Below, one piece after another: positions 23,718 through 31,692 of a stretch of 64,000 nt of DNA. The stretch covers positions 18,835 through 82,834 of the IMG/VR virus record IMGVR_UViG_3300037087_000046, one strand, 5' to 3'. Within the stretch, counting starts at the first letter, position 1, and every line of letters begins with the position of its first letter. Source of the stretch: a virus. The notes beneath the pieces were generated by a model. That model saw only the letters and a program-made list of their open reading frames with translations, was not told the origin of the DNA and made no database searches. The translations under genes were made by a program, and so were the position numbers.

Positions 23718-24039
23718 TGTAAATTGTGGTTACTTAAGTGCCCAAACTGGTTGTTATGCTGGATGGGAAGTAGGGAAAGACTGCCCTGGTGATATGACGG
23801 TTAATGACCCAACTGAACAAGTACCTGTTATTCTGACAGATGATGGGCCGATTATTTTTGAGGATAAAAACTCCGACTCAAATGAGATGAACCACCAAGA
23901 AATACCTAAAGATATAGAATCTTCTAATCCCGAACCATTTAGGTTGGTTACCCCCTATTCTGTCGGGCAATATACCGCTTTTGTCGGGCAATATACCGAG
24001 CCACCTAAAAAACGTGGTCGTAAACCAAATAAGAATTGA
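23686..24039 (+). CDS. Cysteine-rich protein, family member 4
   Basis: 117 residues from GTG at 23686 (GGAGAG upstream). NGKCDVNCGYLSAQTGCYAGW and KDCPGDM form the Cys-rich part; a long acidic/proline tail follows with a duplicated VGQYT segment (encoded by a 16-base direct repeat) and a basic end (KKRGRKPNKN) that could touch nucleic acid. Unknown. Confidence 0.6.
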   Translation: MQLKTKNGKCDVNCGYLSAQTGCYAGWEVGKDCPGDMTVNDPTEQVPVILTDDGPIIFEDKNSDSNEMNHQEIPKDIESSNPEPFRLVTPYSVGQYTAFVGQYTEPPKKRGRKPNKN

Positions 24040-24110
24040 CAAACCAACTTATAGTTTGGTCGACGTTAGTAGGTATCAAGCCCTGCCCGACCAACAATTT
24101 TGAAAGGACA
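24036..24110 (+). promoter_or_regulatory. Possible promoter/operator and structured leader before RNA ligase
   Basis: TTGACA at about 24037, with ACCAACTTATAGTTTGGT partly palindromic behind it as at the other regulated promoters, but no good -10 box 17-18 bases away. TTGGTCG then pairs with CGACCAA about 25 bases later, a 7-bp stem ahead of GAAAGGA and the ATG at 24117. Confidence 0.4.
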
Positions 24111-24116
24111 CACTAA

Positions 24117-24953
24117 ATGGGTTATATGCACATCAACAATTTGTACAAGGACCAAACAATCCTCCTGTTCCGTGAGTGCTACGCAATGGAGAAGGTTCAT
24201 GGTACGTCGGCACATATTTACTACCATGATCGTAAAGTAACCTTCTTCTCCGGGGGTGCACCCCACCCGGAATTTATGGCACTGTTCAACATCAATCAGT
24301 TAGAACAAGATATGTTTCTACGCTTCGGGGATATGACAGTTACCATCTATGGAGAAGCCTATGGTGGTAAGATGCAAAGTATGAAAGAGACATACGGAGA
24401 CAAACTCAAGTTTGTTGCCTTTGAGGTGGAAATCAATGATAAGTTTGTTCATGTTCCTGTAGCAGAACAAATCTGTATCGGACTTGGCTTGGACTTTGTT
24501 GACTACGCCAGAGTAGGAACAACCCTGGATGAACTGGATGCAGAACGCGATAAGCCCTCCACCATTGCCCTGAGGTTGGGACTGGGTGAGAAGCAACGTG
24601 AAGGTGTTGTTCTTCGCCCACTGGAAGAAATGACGCTGAACAATGGTGCGCGAGTTATCTGTAAACACAAGCGACCTGACTTCTGTGAAACAAGAACTCA
24701 ACGAGAAGTGCGCGTTGAGGACATGGAAGTCCTTCGTGAAGCAACCGCTATCGCTGAGGAATGGGTAACAGCGAATCGTCTTGACCATGTTCTTGATAAA
24801 CTGGGAGTATGCACTATTGAGCAAACTGGTACAGTTATCAAGGCAATGCTGGAAGATGTCATTCGTGAAGGCGCGGGTGAAATAGTTATGAGTAAGGAAG
24901 CATCAACGGCAATCAGTCATAAGACAAAACAACTTTTTCATGGGAGATTGTAA
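24117..24953 (+). CDS. RNA ligase, Rnl2-like
   Basis: 278 residues. The nucleotid(yl)transferase motifs are clear: motif I YAMEKVHGTSAHI with the AMP-accepting Lys near residue 25, motif III/IIIa IYGEAYGG near 80 with FVAFEVEI, motif IV EGVVLRP near 165 and motif V ICKHKRP near 183. The C-terminal third is helical. Such enzymes reseal nicked RNA, classically tRNA cut by host defences. No complete tRNA gene is seen here, so the substrate is open. Confidence 0.88.
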   Translation: MGYMHINNLYKDQTILLFRECYAMEKVHGTSAHIYYHDRKVTFFSGGAPHPEFMALFNINQLEQDMFLRFGDMTVTIYGEAYGGKMQSMKETYGDKLKFVAFEVEINDKFVHVPVAEQICIGLGLDFVDYARVGTTLDELDAERDKPSTIALRLGLGEKQREGVVLRPLEEMTLNNGARVICKHKRPDFCETRTQREVRVEDMEVLREATAIAEEWVTANRLDHVLDKLGVCTIEQTGTVIKAMLEDVIREGAGEIVMSKEASTAISHKTKQLFHGRL

Positions 24954-25138
24954 TGGAACAAACGTCTGGGGGTATTGGGTTGTTGGGTATGGTGTTTATC
25001 GTGTTTTTGGTACTGAAACTTTGCAACGTCATTACATGGTCATGGTGGTGGGTATGTTTGCCACTGTATGGCCCCTTGGCAATTACAATACCTATTCTGT
25101 TATTGATTGCTTTAGTGATGGTTTTTGCAAAAAAGTAG
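24953..25138 (+). CDS. Small membrane protein
   Basis: 61 residues with two hydrophobic segments (GLLGMVFIVFLVLKL and PLAITIPILLLIALVMV) around ITWSWWWVCLPLYG, a motif seen in many small phage membrane proteins. GGGAG precedes the start, which overlaps the ligase stop by one base. Unknown. Confidence 0.7.
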   Translation: MEQTSGGIGLLGMVFIVFLVLKLCNVITWSWWWVCLPLYGPLAITIPILLLIALVMVFAKK

Positions 25139-25168
25139 TTGACAAATTAGACTATAGTATGCTATTAG
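25139..25168 (+). promoter_or_regulatory. Promoter with imperfect operator
   Basis: TTGACA at 25139-25144, 18-bp spacer, TATTAG at 25163-25168. The -35 and first spacer bases (TTGACAAATTAGA) equal those of the leftward promoter at 43371. The CTATAG ... CTATTAG arms are imperfect. Confidence 0.6.
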
Positions 25169-25174
25169 CCAACC

Positions 25175-25400
25175 AGAAGGGCTGCGAATATACTCTAACT
25201 GGTTTTAACCAACGGACAGTTAGGCACCCCCTTAATGAGGTCAGCCGATAAGTAATGGATAGAATAGACTTGGGTACGGAACCTATCCATACGGGAGATG
25301 CCCCTACCAGCGGACTGTAAATCCGCCGACGAAAAACTGGAAGGAAGTTGTCAGGTGGTGCGTTACCACTGTTCAATTCACATAAGGGTTACTACGAAAG
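25175..25400 (+). ncRNA. Structured leader or small RNA with a tRNA-Tyr-like anticodon arm
   Basis: About 230 bases without a gene. Pairings seen: CTAACTG with CAGTTAG (about 25194-25224), an 8-bp ATGGATAG with CTATCCAT (25256-25292), GCGGA-CTGTAAA-TCCGC (25311-25327), which is exactly a tRNA-Tyr anticodon stem-loop, and GTGGT with ACCAC (25356-25370). No matching acceptor or T-arm could be built, so it is not called a tRNA. Confidence 0.45.
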
Positions 25401-25409
25401 TGAGAAAGT

Positions 25410-25751
25410 ATGTCAACATTTATGGTTTATATCTGGACACGTTTGGACTACCTACAGTGGGCATCCATTACGGTGGCTACTTTATGGGGTATTGCTGCCT
25501 TATTCATCATAATGAATTGGGGATTGGGTGATATTGATGAGGACGTTATAAAAACTTTCTATCGTAAGAACAAAAAGAAAGTTATAGGGACGTTAGTTGT
25601 ACCCCTCTTTATCATATTTCTTGTCCCTGATAAAACAGATTTTGCAACCATTTATGTTGTCCCTAAAATTACCAGCCAAGAGTTTGTAACTAAAACCCTT
25701 CCTGAAATGTATGAGGTAATCAAAAAAGAAATTAAAGAGTTACAAAAATAG
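25410..25751 (+). CDS. Membrane protein
   Basis: 113 residues with two transmembrane segments (ASITVATLWGIAALFIIMNW and IGTLVVPLFIIFLV) separated by a basic loop (FYRKNKKK) and a charged C-terminal tail. GAGAAAG precedes the ATG. Unknown. Confidence 0.65.
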   Translation: MSTFMVYIWTRLDYLQWASITVATLWGIAALFIIMNWGLGDIDEDVIKTFYRKNKKKVIGTLVVPLFIIFLVPDKTDFATIYVVPKITSQEFVTKTLPEMYEVIKKEIKELQK

Positions 25752-25783
25752 GGGACGGGCAACATCGGTGGGCATTTTTAATA

Positions 25784-25816
25784 ATCCGGTCAGCGTTATG
25801 CTGACCGGATATTTGT
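25784..25816 (+). terminator. Rho-independent terminator
   Basis: Perfect 11-bp stem ATCCGGTCAGC, loop GTTAT, complement, followed by ATTTGTGTCTT. The weak T-run suggests moderate strength. Confidence 0.7.
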
Positions 25817-25832
25817 GTCTTAGGAGGTTGGC

Positions 25833-26150
25833 ATGTTTCTAAAAGTATGGTGGACTTTGTTTAAACTTGAGTATTGCAACAATGTAGATTTTGAACTTGA
25901 TGGAGTCGTTTATAAGGGTAATGAAATTTCTTATAAAGACTTCACGGTTAGACATATCTGGAATGACACTATTCTGACCTACAAGGGGGTACAAATCAGA
26001 AGCCCCTACAAGATTACTGGCTGGGTGCCTTTGGCAGAACACATGCTTAAAACAATTAAGAAGAATGGGCGGCTGCGTAAAGCAGCGTTGATTGATAAAC
26101 TGAAACAAGATGAGAAATTCTTGAAGGAGACACAATGGATAGACCAATAG
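25833..26150 (+). CDS. Hypothetical protein
   Basis: 105 residues; AGGAGG precedes the ATG. Basic C-terminal half (KTIKKNGRLRKAALIDKLK). Unknown. Confidence 0.6.
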   Translation: MFLKVWWTLFKLEYCNNVDFELDGVVYKGNEISYKDFTVRHIWNDTILTYKGVQIRSPYKITGWVPLAEHMLKTIKKNGRLRKAALIDKLKQDEKFLKETQWIDQ

Positions 26151-26473
26151 TTTATATTGCAGGGCCTTATAGAGGTGATATAGCAGGTAACATTGCACGG
26201 GCACGTAATGCTGCCTTTATTTTGGCGGGGCATAACATCTGGTTTCATTGCCCCCATTCCCATACGGCCTTGATGGACGGCGCAGCACCCGATGAATTCT
26301 TTTTGGAACTGGATAAGCACTACTTAAAAATATGTTCCTGCATCTACCTGCTTGAGGGGTGGGGGAAATCTACTGGCACATTATCTGAGATTGCTTTAGC
26401 AAAACAAATGGGTCTACCAATATTTGAATCTATTGAGGAGGTTATAAAGTATGGAACAAGGGACAAAGTTTGA
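26135..26473 (+). CDS. DUF4406-like / nucleoside deoxyribosyltransferase-fold protein
   Basis: 112 residues. IVYIAGPYRGD at the N-terminus, FHCPHSHTALMDG in the middle and LLEGWGKSTGTLSEIALAKQ near the end match the Rossmann-like deoxyribosyltransferase fold (AGPxxG, GWxxSxGxxxE). Family members act on deoxynucleosides or nucleotides. It sits in the dNTP cluster, which supports a nucleotide role. The exact reaction is not known. Confidence 0.75.
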   Translation: MDRPIVYIAGPYRGDIAGNIARARNAAFILAGHNIWFHCPHSHTALMDGAAPDEFFLELDKHYLKICSCIYLLEGWGKSTGTLSEIALAKQMGLPIFESIEEVIKYGTRDKV

Positions 26474-26741
26474 TGTTGGAAAGCCACAGTGGAATCTTCT
26501 ACCGTGGAATGCAGTAAAAGAAGTTGTTGAGGTACTTACGCTGGGGGCGACTAAATATGCTCCCAATAATTGGCAACATGTCAGACCCATTTCCCGATAT
26601 AAGGATGCTGCGTTCAGACATTTTACCTCCTATTGTATGGGAGAGAAACTTGATAACGAAACAGGTAAATCCCACGTAGCCCACGCTATTGCATGTCTAC
26701 TGTTTTTACTGTGGTTTGAATTGGGGGAAATAAATGATTAA
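26451..26741 (+). CDS. dATP/dGTP diphosphohydrolase-like protein
   Basis: 96 residues. KFDVGKPQWNLLPW, VLTLGATKYAPNNW, FRHFTSYCMGEKLDNETG and SHVAHAIACLLFLLW form the full pattern of a phage family annotated as dATP/dGTP diphosphohydrolase. It would alter the purine dNTP pool. Overlaps both neighbours. Confidence 0.8.
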   Translation: MEQGTKFDVGKPQWNLLPWNAVKEVVEVLTLGATKYAPNNWQHVRPISRYKDAAFRHFTSYCMGEKLDNETGKSHVAHAIACLLFLLWFELGEIND

Positions 26742-27282
26742 GATTGGGTTTGTAGGCGGACCAAGTGCTGGGAAGACGTCCTTGAGTAGGTTATTGTCTA
26801 CACAATTCATTGGGAAATATAAAACCGAACTGGTGTCGGAGTATGCGCGTGAATGGATAAACCTACACGGACAAACAACCAAAATGGAACACCAGTTACA
26901 TTTTTTCAACCAGCAATGTCTGCGGGAGAAGTCCCTAATTACTGATAAAGTACAATACCTTATCACCGACTCCCCCGTTCATTTGGGAATTGTATATGCC
27001 ATGTTGTATAATGACAACCCCACTTTGTTAGATGGGCTACTGCAACAGGGATTTGATTATACCTATGATTATATCTTTCATTTGCCACCAAATAAGACAC
27101 CAGAGAATGATGGTACACGCCAAAATTTACAACTCACCAAAACATGGCAGGAAGAGTTTGATACCTTGGTTAGCACAGTTTTCAGTTATTTGTATAAACC
27201 AACGAAGTATGTTAAAATTACCGCTGTTGACAAAACTACACAATTGACAGAGGTTCTAAGGGAGATCGGTTTTGGAAATTAA
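26734..27282 (+). CDS. P-loop kinase/ATPase, NadR-like (AAA_28)
   Basis: 182 residues. Walker A GFVGGPSAGKTSL at 5-17, then SEYAREW near 47 and LITDSPVHLGIVYA (Walker B-like) near 75, as in the NadR nicotinamide riboside kinase-like AAA_28 group. Phage members are usually called ATPase or nucleotide kinase. With the nicotinamidase-like gene at the left edge it could support NAD metabolism; dNMP kinase activity is an alternative given its neighbours. Confidence 0.7.
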   Translation: MIKIGFVGGPSAGKTSLSRLLSTQFIGKYKTELVSEYAREWINLHGQTTKMEHQLHFFNQQCLREKSLITDKVQYLITDSPVHLGIVYAMLYNDNPTLLDGLLQQGFDYTYDYIFHLPPNKTPENDGTRQNLQLTKTWQEEFDTLVSTVFSYLYKPTKYVKITAVDKTTQLTEVLREIGFGN

Positions 27283-30200
27283 GAAACGAGATGGGTCAGT
27301 AGTTCCGTTTAAGCAAGAGAAAATTACGTTGGCTATTTTTAAGGCAGCACAAGCATGTGGGGGGAATGACTTCAAACGCGCAGAGGAACTCTGTGCGGAG
27401 GTTGTTAAGAGAATCAACAACTACGTTGTTGAGGACGTTCAGAACCTAATTGAGAAAGTCCTGATGGAGCGGGGGCACACTCAGACCGCACGCGCCTTTA
27501 TTTTGTATCGTGAGAAACATAAACAAGCCCGTGAGAAGAATGCCCTGATTGGGGCTACCATCGGGATGTTTAATGACTATTTGGATGACCAGGATTGGCG
27601 CATTCAGGAGAATGCTAATAGCCAAAAAAGTGTGAATGGGTTAAACAACTACGTAAGGGAAGCGTTTACTAAGAATTACTGGCTTCACGAAATCTACCCA
27701 AATGAAATTCGACAAGCGCATGAGCAAGGGGACTTCCATATCCATGACTTGGGGTTACTGGCTGGGTATTGTAGTGGGTGGGACCTACAACAATTACTTC
27801 GGGATGGATTTGGAGTAGAGGGTAAAGAACGAAGCAACCCGGCAAAGCACCTACGGTCATTCCTTGGGCAGATTCTTAACTCAACCCTAATTACTCAGGG
27901 AGAATGTTCAGGGGCACAGGCATGGACATCCTTTGATACCTTCTGCGCCCCGTTCATTCGCTATGATAACCTAACTTACAAGCAAGTAAAGCAGTCATTG
28001 CAGGAGTTTGTTTTCAGCCTCAACCTACCCTCACGAGTTGGTTTTCAGGCAGCCTTTAGTAATGTAACGGTTGATATTACTTGCCCAAAAAGTTTGTGTA
28101 ATACAGCAGTTATCATAGGTGGGGAAATGCAGCAAGAAACTTATGGAATGTTCCAAGAAGAAATGGATATATTCAATAAGGCTTTCTGTGAGGTTATGCT
28201 GGAGGGAGATGCAAAGGGGGCTGCCCATTCCTATCCAATCCCTACATTGAACATTACTAAGACGTTCCCGTGGGAGTCAGAGGCAGTTGAAGCCTACATG
28301 AAACTTGCGTGTAAGTATGGATCGCCATACCTATCCAATTATATAAACTCTGATAATGACCCTGACGACGCTGTGAGTATGTGTCCGCTTGCACCTAATA
28401 CTAAGGTGTTAATAAAAAATTCAAAAGATAAAATTACATCTATTGAGATAGAAAGGGCCTATAACAGAATAGGTAAGTTATATAAAACATTCCATAAGGG
28501 GGGTTGGTATGATACCTCCTTTGTAAGAGTCCCAATATCTGAGTATGTAAGAATAACCCTGATAAATGGGCAAATAATTGAAATGGATGTGAACCATTTA
28601 CAACCATCATGGAATGGGAACCCAGACTTTATTACAAATACCGTTAAAGCAGAGGAATTAAAAGAGGGGATGTGGTTACCGTTTAATGTCGATAAAATGG
28701 GAGACGAGAAAGATTCCGATTATTTGGCGGGATACGCGGTTGGGTGTTACATGGGAGATGGGTTTATTACAAATGGGGGTGTTGTATATTGTTTATCATA
28801 CACTGACAAAAAAATAAAAGCACACGATTTGTTAAAAAAGTTTTGGGAGCAATTAGGATGTACATGTTATTATCATAAAAATGGGGATAATGCTAGAAAC
28901 TTGTGCATTGAAATCTGTAACCAAGCCCCAAAACAATTTATAGAGAATTTTGTTGGTGGTAGCACTTCATTAACAAAGTATCTAAAAAATACTGTTTGGA
29001 GTAAATCAAATACTTTCCATAGTGGCATTTTAGACGGGTGGTTTGCTACCGATGGTGGCTCAAAAAATAGGTTGGAAACCTCTTCTAAATTAGCAACTGA
29101 GAGTTTTAGCACACTTTGCACTCTACTGGGGAGTACCCATAGTATTAGTGAGGGGGCTATTCCTAAGAATTATGGTTCTGTCAATAAATGTTATACATGC
29201 CGTAAAACAGACAAAGAAAAATATCCGGGGTTATACCACAAGTGGGGGGACTATAAATGGATACCAATCAAATCAATTGACTTAAAAAGGGGGAATAGAA
29301 ACTTCTACTGTGCCGTGGTTGATAGTCCCGACCATTTATTCACACTATCCAGTGGACTTATCACACATAACTGTAGGTTGAGACTTTCAACCAAGGAACT
29401 AAAAAAGCGTGGCGGTGGGCTGTTTGGTAGTAACCCCTTGACTGGAAGTATTGGGGTAGTAACCTTGAATCTACCACGGGCAGCAAAGGGAAGAACTCCA
29501 GATGAGTTCCTTGAACAACTAAAGAAACTAAGTAATCTTGCAAAGGACTCTTTGGAAATTAAGCGTAAGATTATTGAAGAACAATCACGTAACGGGCTGT
29601 ACCCCTACTCTGCAAAATATCTGAAGGGTGTATTTGATCGCACAGGGGAGTATTGGTCTAACCACTTCAATACCATTGGGTTAGTAGGGATGAATGAAGC
29701 GTGCATTCATTTGTTTGGGGATGGTATTGCGCACCACAAGGAGTTTGCAGAGCAAACCCTTGAATATCTACGAGACTTGCTCCTTCAGTACCAAGAGGAA
29801 ACCGGGCACCAATACAACCTGGAAGCAACACCCGCTGAAGGAACTTGCTACTCACTGGCAAAGAAAGATGGTGGACAATTTGTTTACTACACAAATTCCA
29901 CCAACCTGCCTGTGGATTATACAGATAACATCTTCACTGCCCTTGACCACCAAGATAAGTTGCAATCCCTTTATACTGGAGGAACTGTACAGCACCTCTA
30001 TCTTGGGGAACGTATAGAAGACCCAAAGGCTTGCGCTGAATTGATTAAGGTGATTTTTACTAAATACAAATTACCCTACATCTCCATCACGCCAACCTTT
30101 AGCGTTTGTGAGGAGCATGGCTACTTAGTAGGTAACGTGGAACAATGCCCTAAGTGTGGTGCTGAAACAGAAGTCTGGTCAAGAGTTACAGGCTATCTAC

Positions 30201-30289
30201 GGCCAGTGAAAAACTATAACACCGGAAAGAAACAAGAGTTTAAAGAAAGGTTGACTTATAATGTGAAAGGAGGTGATACCAATGGCTAA
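27272..30289 (+). CDS. nrdD: Anaerobic ribonucleoside-triphosphate reductase, interrupted by an intein
   Basis: 1005 residues from TTG at 27272; 676 after removal of a 329-residue intein. The N-terminal ATP-cone (EIKKRDGSVVPFKQEKI) is followed by the catalytic barrel (FHIHDLG, GECSGAQAW). The split active-site motif SMC/CRLRL surrounds the intein. The C-terminus has the zinc site CEEHG ... CPKCG and RVTGYL with the expected glycyl-radical Gly. It reduces NTPs to dNTPs without oxygen and needs NrdG (34282). Confidence 0.96.
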   Translation: MEIKKRDGSVVPFKQEKITLAIFKAAQACGGNDFKRAEELCAEVVKRINNYVVEDVQNLIEKVLMERGHTQTARAFILYREKHKQAREKNALIGATIGMFNDYLDDQDWRIQENANSQKSVNGLNNYVREAFTKNYWLHEIYPNEIRQAHEQGDFHIHDLGLLAGYCSGWDLQQLLRDGFGVEGKERSNPAKHLRSFLGQILNSTLITQGECSGAQAWTSFDTFCAPFIRYDNLTYKQVKQSLQEFVFSLNLPSRVGFQAAFSNVTVDITCPKSLCNTAVIIGGEMQQETYGMFQEEMDIFNKAFCEVMLEGDAKGAAHSYPIPTLNITKTFPWESEAVEAYMKLACKYGSPYLSNYINSDNDPDDAVSMCPLAPNTKVLIKNSKDKITSIEIERAYNRIGKLYKTFHKGGWYDTSFVRVPISEYVRITLINGQIIEMDVNHLQPSWNGNPDFITNTVKAEELKEGMWLPFNVDKMGDEKDSDYLAGYAVGCYMGDGFITNGGVVYCLSYTDKKIKAHDLLKKFWEQLGCTCYYHKNGDNARNLCIEICNQAPKQFIENFVGGSTSLTKYLKNTVWSKSNTFHSGILDGWFATDGGSKNRLETSSKLATESFSTLCTLLGSTHSISEGAIPKNYGSVNKCYTCRKTDKEKYPGLYHKWGDYKWIPIKSIDLKRGNRNFYCAVVDSPDHLFTLSSGLITHNCRLRLSTKELKKRGGGLFGSNPLTGSIGVVTLNLPRAAKGRTPDEFLEQLKKLSNLAKDSLEIKRKIIEEQSRNGLYPYSAKYLKGVFDRTGEYWSNHFNTIGLVGMNEACIHLFGDGIAHHKEFAEQTLEYLRDLLLQYQEETGHQYNLEATPAEGTCYSLAKKDGGQFVYYTNSTNLPVDYTDNIFTALDHQDKLQSLYTGGTVQHLYLGERIEDPKACAELIKVIFTKYKLPYISITPTFSVCEEHGYLVGNVEQCPKCGAETEVWSRVTGYLRPVKNYNTGKKQEFKERLTYNVKGGDTNG
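28385..29371 (+). mobile_element. Intein with LAGLIDADG endonuclease inside NrdD
   Basis: 329 residues between MC and CRLRL. It opens PLAPNTKVLI and ends LITHN before Cys+1. Removing it rebuilds MCCRL, the NrdD active-site motif, so residue 1 appears to be Pro, not Cys or Ser. Near the end, FYCAVVDSPDHLF has Cys at the block F position 4 and Thr precedes the terminal His-Asn, as in class 3 inteins; the expected block B Trp is not in place (nearest is five residues after NHL). Two LAGLIDADG-type motifs, YLAGYAVGCYMGDG and GILDGWFATDG, mark the homing endonuclease. An alternative Cys1-Pro2 junction would delete one active-site Cys. Confidence 0.9.
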
Positions 30290-30326
30290 GAAGAAGACTA
30301 AGGGCACTGGCGGAGGTTGTAAGTAA
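30282..30326 (+). CDS. 14-residue basic peptide with a strong ribosome site
   Basis: MAKKKTKGTGGGCK. AAAGGAGGTGA, a near-complete anti-16S match, lies at ideal distance. It overlaps the nrdD stop and ends just before a strong terminator. Lysine/glycine-rich with one Cys. Function unknown. Confidence 0.5.
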   Translation: MAKKKTKGTGGGCK

Positions 30327-30328
30327 AG

Positions 30329-30365
30329 AAAAGCGCATAGGACACATGTCCTATGCGCTTTTTTA
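30329..30365 (+). terminator. Strong rho-independent terminator
   Basis: AAAAGCGCATAGGAC, loop ACAT, perfect complement, then TTTTTT. Ends the nrdD transcript immediately upstream of the next promoter. Confidence 0.92.
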
Positions 30366-30395
30366 TTGACAGTAAAGAGTCTAACGTGTTAGACT
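30366..30395 (+). promoter_or_regulatory. Promoter with the longest palindromic operator
   Basis: TTGACA at 30366-30371, 18-bp spacer, TAGACT at 30390-30395. The operator is a perfect palindrome of 28 bp (30373-30400, 13-base arms around GT), with the core AGTCTAACGTGTTAGACT. Confidence 0.85.
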
Positions 30396-30421
30396 CTTTA
30401 TGTCTGAAAGGAGACACACAT

Positions 30422-31174
30422 ATGATTGGTTATAAGGCATTCAACAAAGATTTGACTTGTAGAGGCTTTCAGTTTTATATTGATGGGCGTTGGCATAAAT
30501 TGGAAAATGACAACCCACTTGTATTGTGTGAGAATGGGTTCCACTTTTGCGAACAGCCCTCTGGAGTTTGGGCGTATTACAGTGAATCTGACACTCGTGT
30601 TTTTAAGGTGGATACAGACATTGTGTTGGAAATGCCAAGTGAAGCGGGGGCAGATTTTAAACGTGTGTGTCGTAAAATAAAATTGCTTGAGGAACTAACT
30701 CCAGGTGGCAACTGTAACACGGGCGACCGAAACACGGGCGACCAAAACACGGGCGACCAAAACACGGGCGACCAAAACACGGGCGACCAAAACACTGGCG
30801 ACCGAAACACGGGAAACTCTAACACGGGAAACTATAACACGGGAAACTATAACACGGGCCACGGAAACACTGGCGACCAAAACACTGGCCACCGAAACAC
30901 TGGCGACCAAAACACGGGACACGGAAACACTGGATACGGAAATGCAACTGACAAACACACTGGTAATTTCTGTGTAAAGCCCCCCAAGCCCATTTGGTTT
31001 GATAGGGTATTCTTTGGGGAGGAACCCCCAGCATACAAATACACTGAATTACTTAGTCTTCTGGGTCAAAATACCCCGTTTGATTATGCCGAATGGGCTT
31101 GGCTACCTAATGCCACAACAAAAAAAGTAAAGGCACTGCATGAAGCACATATCGCACGGAGGGGTGCTAAATGA
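30422..31174 (+). CDS. Protein with NTGDQ-type pentapeptide repeats
   Basis: 250 residues from ATG at 30422 (AAAGGAGA upstream). The N-terminal domain (MIGYKAFNKDLTCRGFQF ... ENGFHFC) is typical of phage proteins that carry such repeats. Residues about 98-178 are some 16 copies of N-T-G-x-x, likely a right-handed beta solenoid. The C-terminus (FGEEPPAYKYTELL) is unrelated. Pentapeptide proteins can mimic DNA, but there is no direct evidence for that here. Confidence 0.75.
   Translation: MIGYKAFNKDLTCRGFQFYIDGRWHKLENDNPLVLCENGFHFCEQPSGVWAYYSESDTRVFKVDTDIVLEMPSEAGADFKRVCRKIKLLEELTPGGNCNTGDRNTGDQNTGDQNTGDQNTGDQNTGDRNTGNSNTGNYNTGNYNTGHGNTGDQNTGHRNTGDQNTGHGNTGYGNATDKHTGNFCVKPPKPIWFDRVFFGEEPPAYKYTELLSLLGQNTPFDYAEWAWLPNATTKKVKALHEAHIARRGAK
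30715..30952 (+). repeat. 15-bp minisatellite coding pentapeptides
   Basis: About 16 in-frame copies of AACACGGGCGACCAA-like units within the preceding gene. Variation is mainly at the last two codons of each unit. Confidence 0.9.
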
Positions 31175-31692
31175 ACACTTGGCTAAAAGTAATTAGACAC
31201 TGTTGTGGAGATGAAACAGAATTTATGGTGGACTGGATTAGGGGGCTAATCCTTAACCCGGAAGAAAATCGTCCCTACCTGTATTTCTGGGGGCCTGAAG
31301 AATGTGGTAAGTCTACTATCCACTATGCAATTGGATTATTGCTGGGTATAGGACAGTATAGGAGTGTAAGTAGTATGCTAAAGAGTCCTCACCAGATAAA
31401 CACATTTAGGTATTTGTTCAATACAACACTGTGTGTCGTGGAAGAGGGACATGGTGATATTGCACAACTTACTCATTATGTCCAAGACAGCCACATCAGG
31501 CTGCACTTGGCGGGTTCAAAACCAATCAACGTGCTAAACCGCACAAACTGGATTGAGTGTAGTGAGATTCATAACCCCCCACCGTTTGCAAAAGTGTTTA
31601 CGGTAGAACCACTGGTTGAAATTATCCCACATAAAGAAATGATGCAGATGTTGGAAGAAGAGAAAGATGCTTTTCTGGAATTTATTATTTGA
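31171..31692 (+). CDS. Small SF3-like ATPase, paralogue of the primase-helicase C-terminus
   Basis: 173 residues. WIRGLILNPEENRPYLYFWG then PEECGKSTIHYAI aligns with WIASLFQNPYEHLPYLFFYG and NENTGKSSFHVAL of the primase-helicase. LCVVEEGHGDI gives Walker B. It ends at about the middle of the helicase core, with no primase part. It could be a regulator, a hetero-oligomer subunit or a decaying duplicate. Confidence 0.7.
   Translation: MNTWLKVIRHCCGDETEFMVDWIRGLILNPEENRPYLYFWGPEECGKSTIHYAIGLLLGIGQYRSVSSMLKSPHQINTFRYLFNTTLCVVEEGHGDIAQLTHYVQDSHIRLHLAGSKPINVLNRTNWIECSEIHNPPPFAKVFTVEPLVEIIPHKEMMQMLEEEKDAFLEFII

Noticed and set aside
25255-25385. tRNA-Tyr gene
   Set aside because: The anticodon arm is perfect, but no 7-bp acceptor, D-arm or T-arm could be paired.
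30715-30952. CRISPR array
   Set aside because: The 15-bp units are in frame, contiguous and code pentapeptides; there are no unique spacers.
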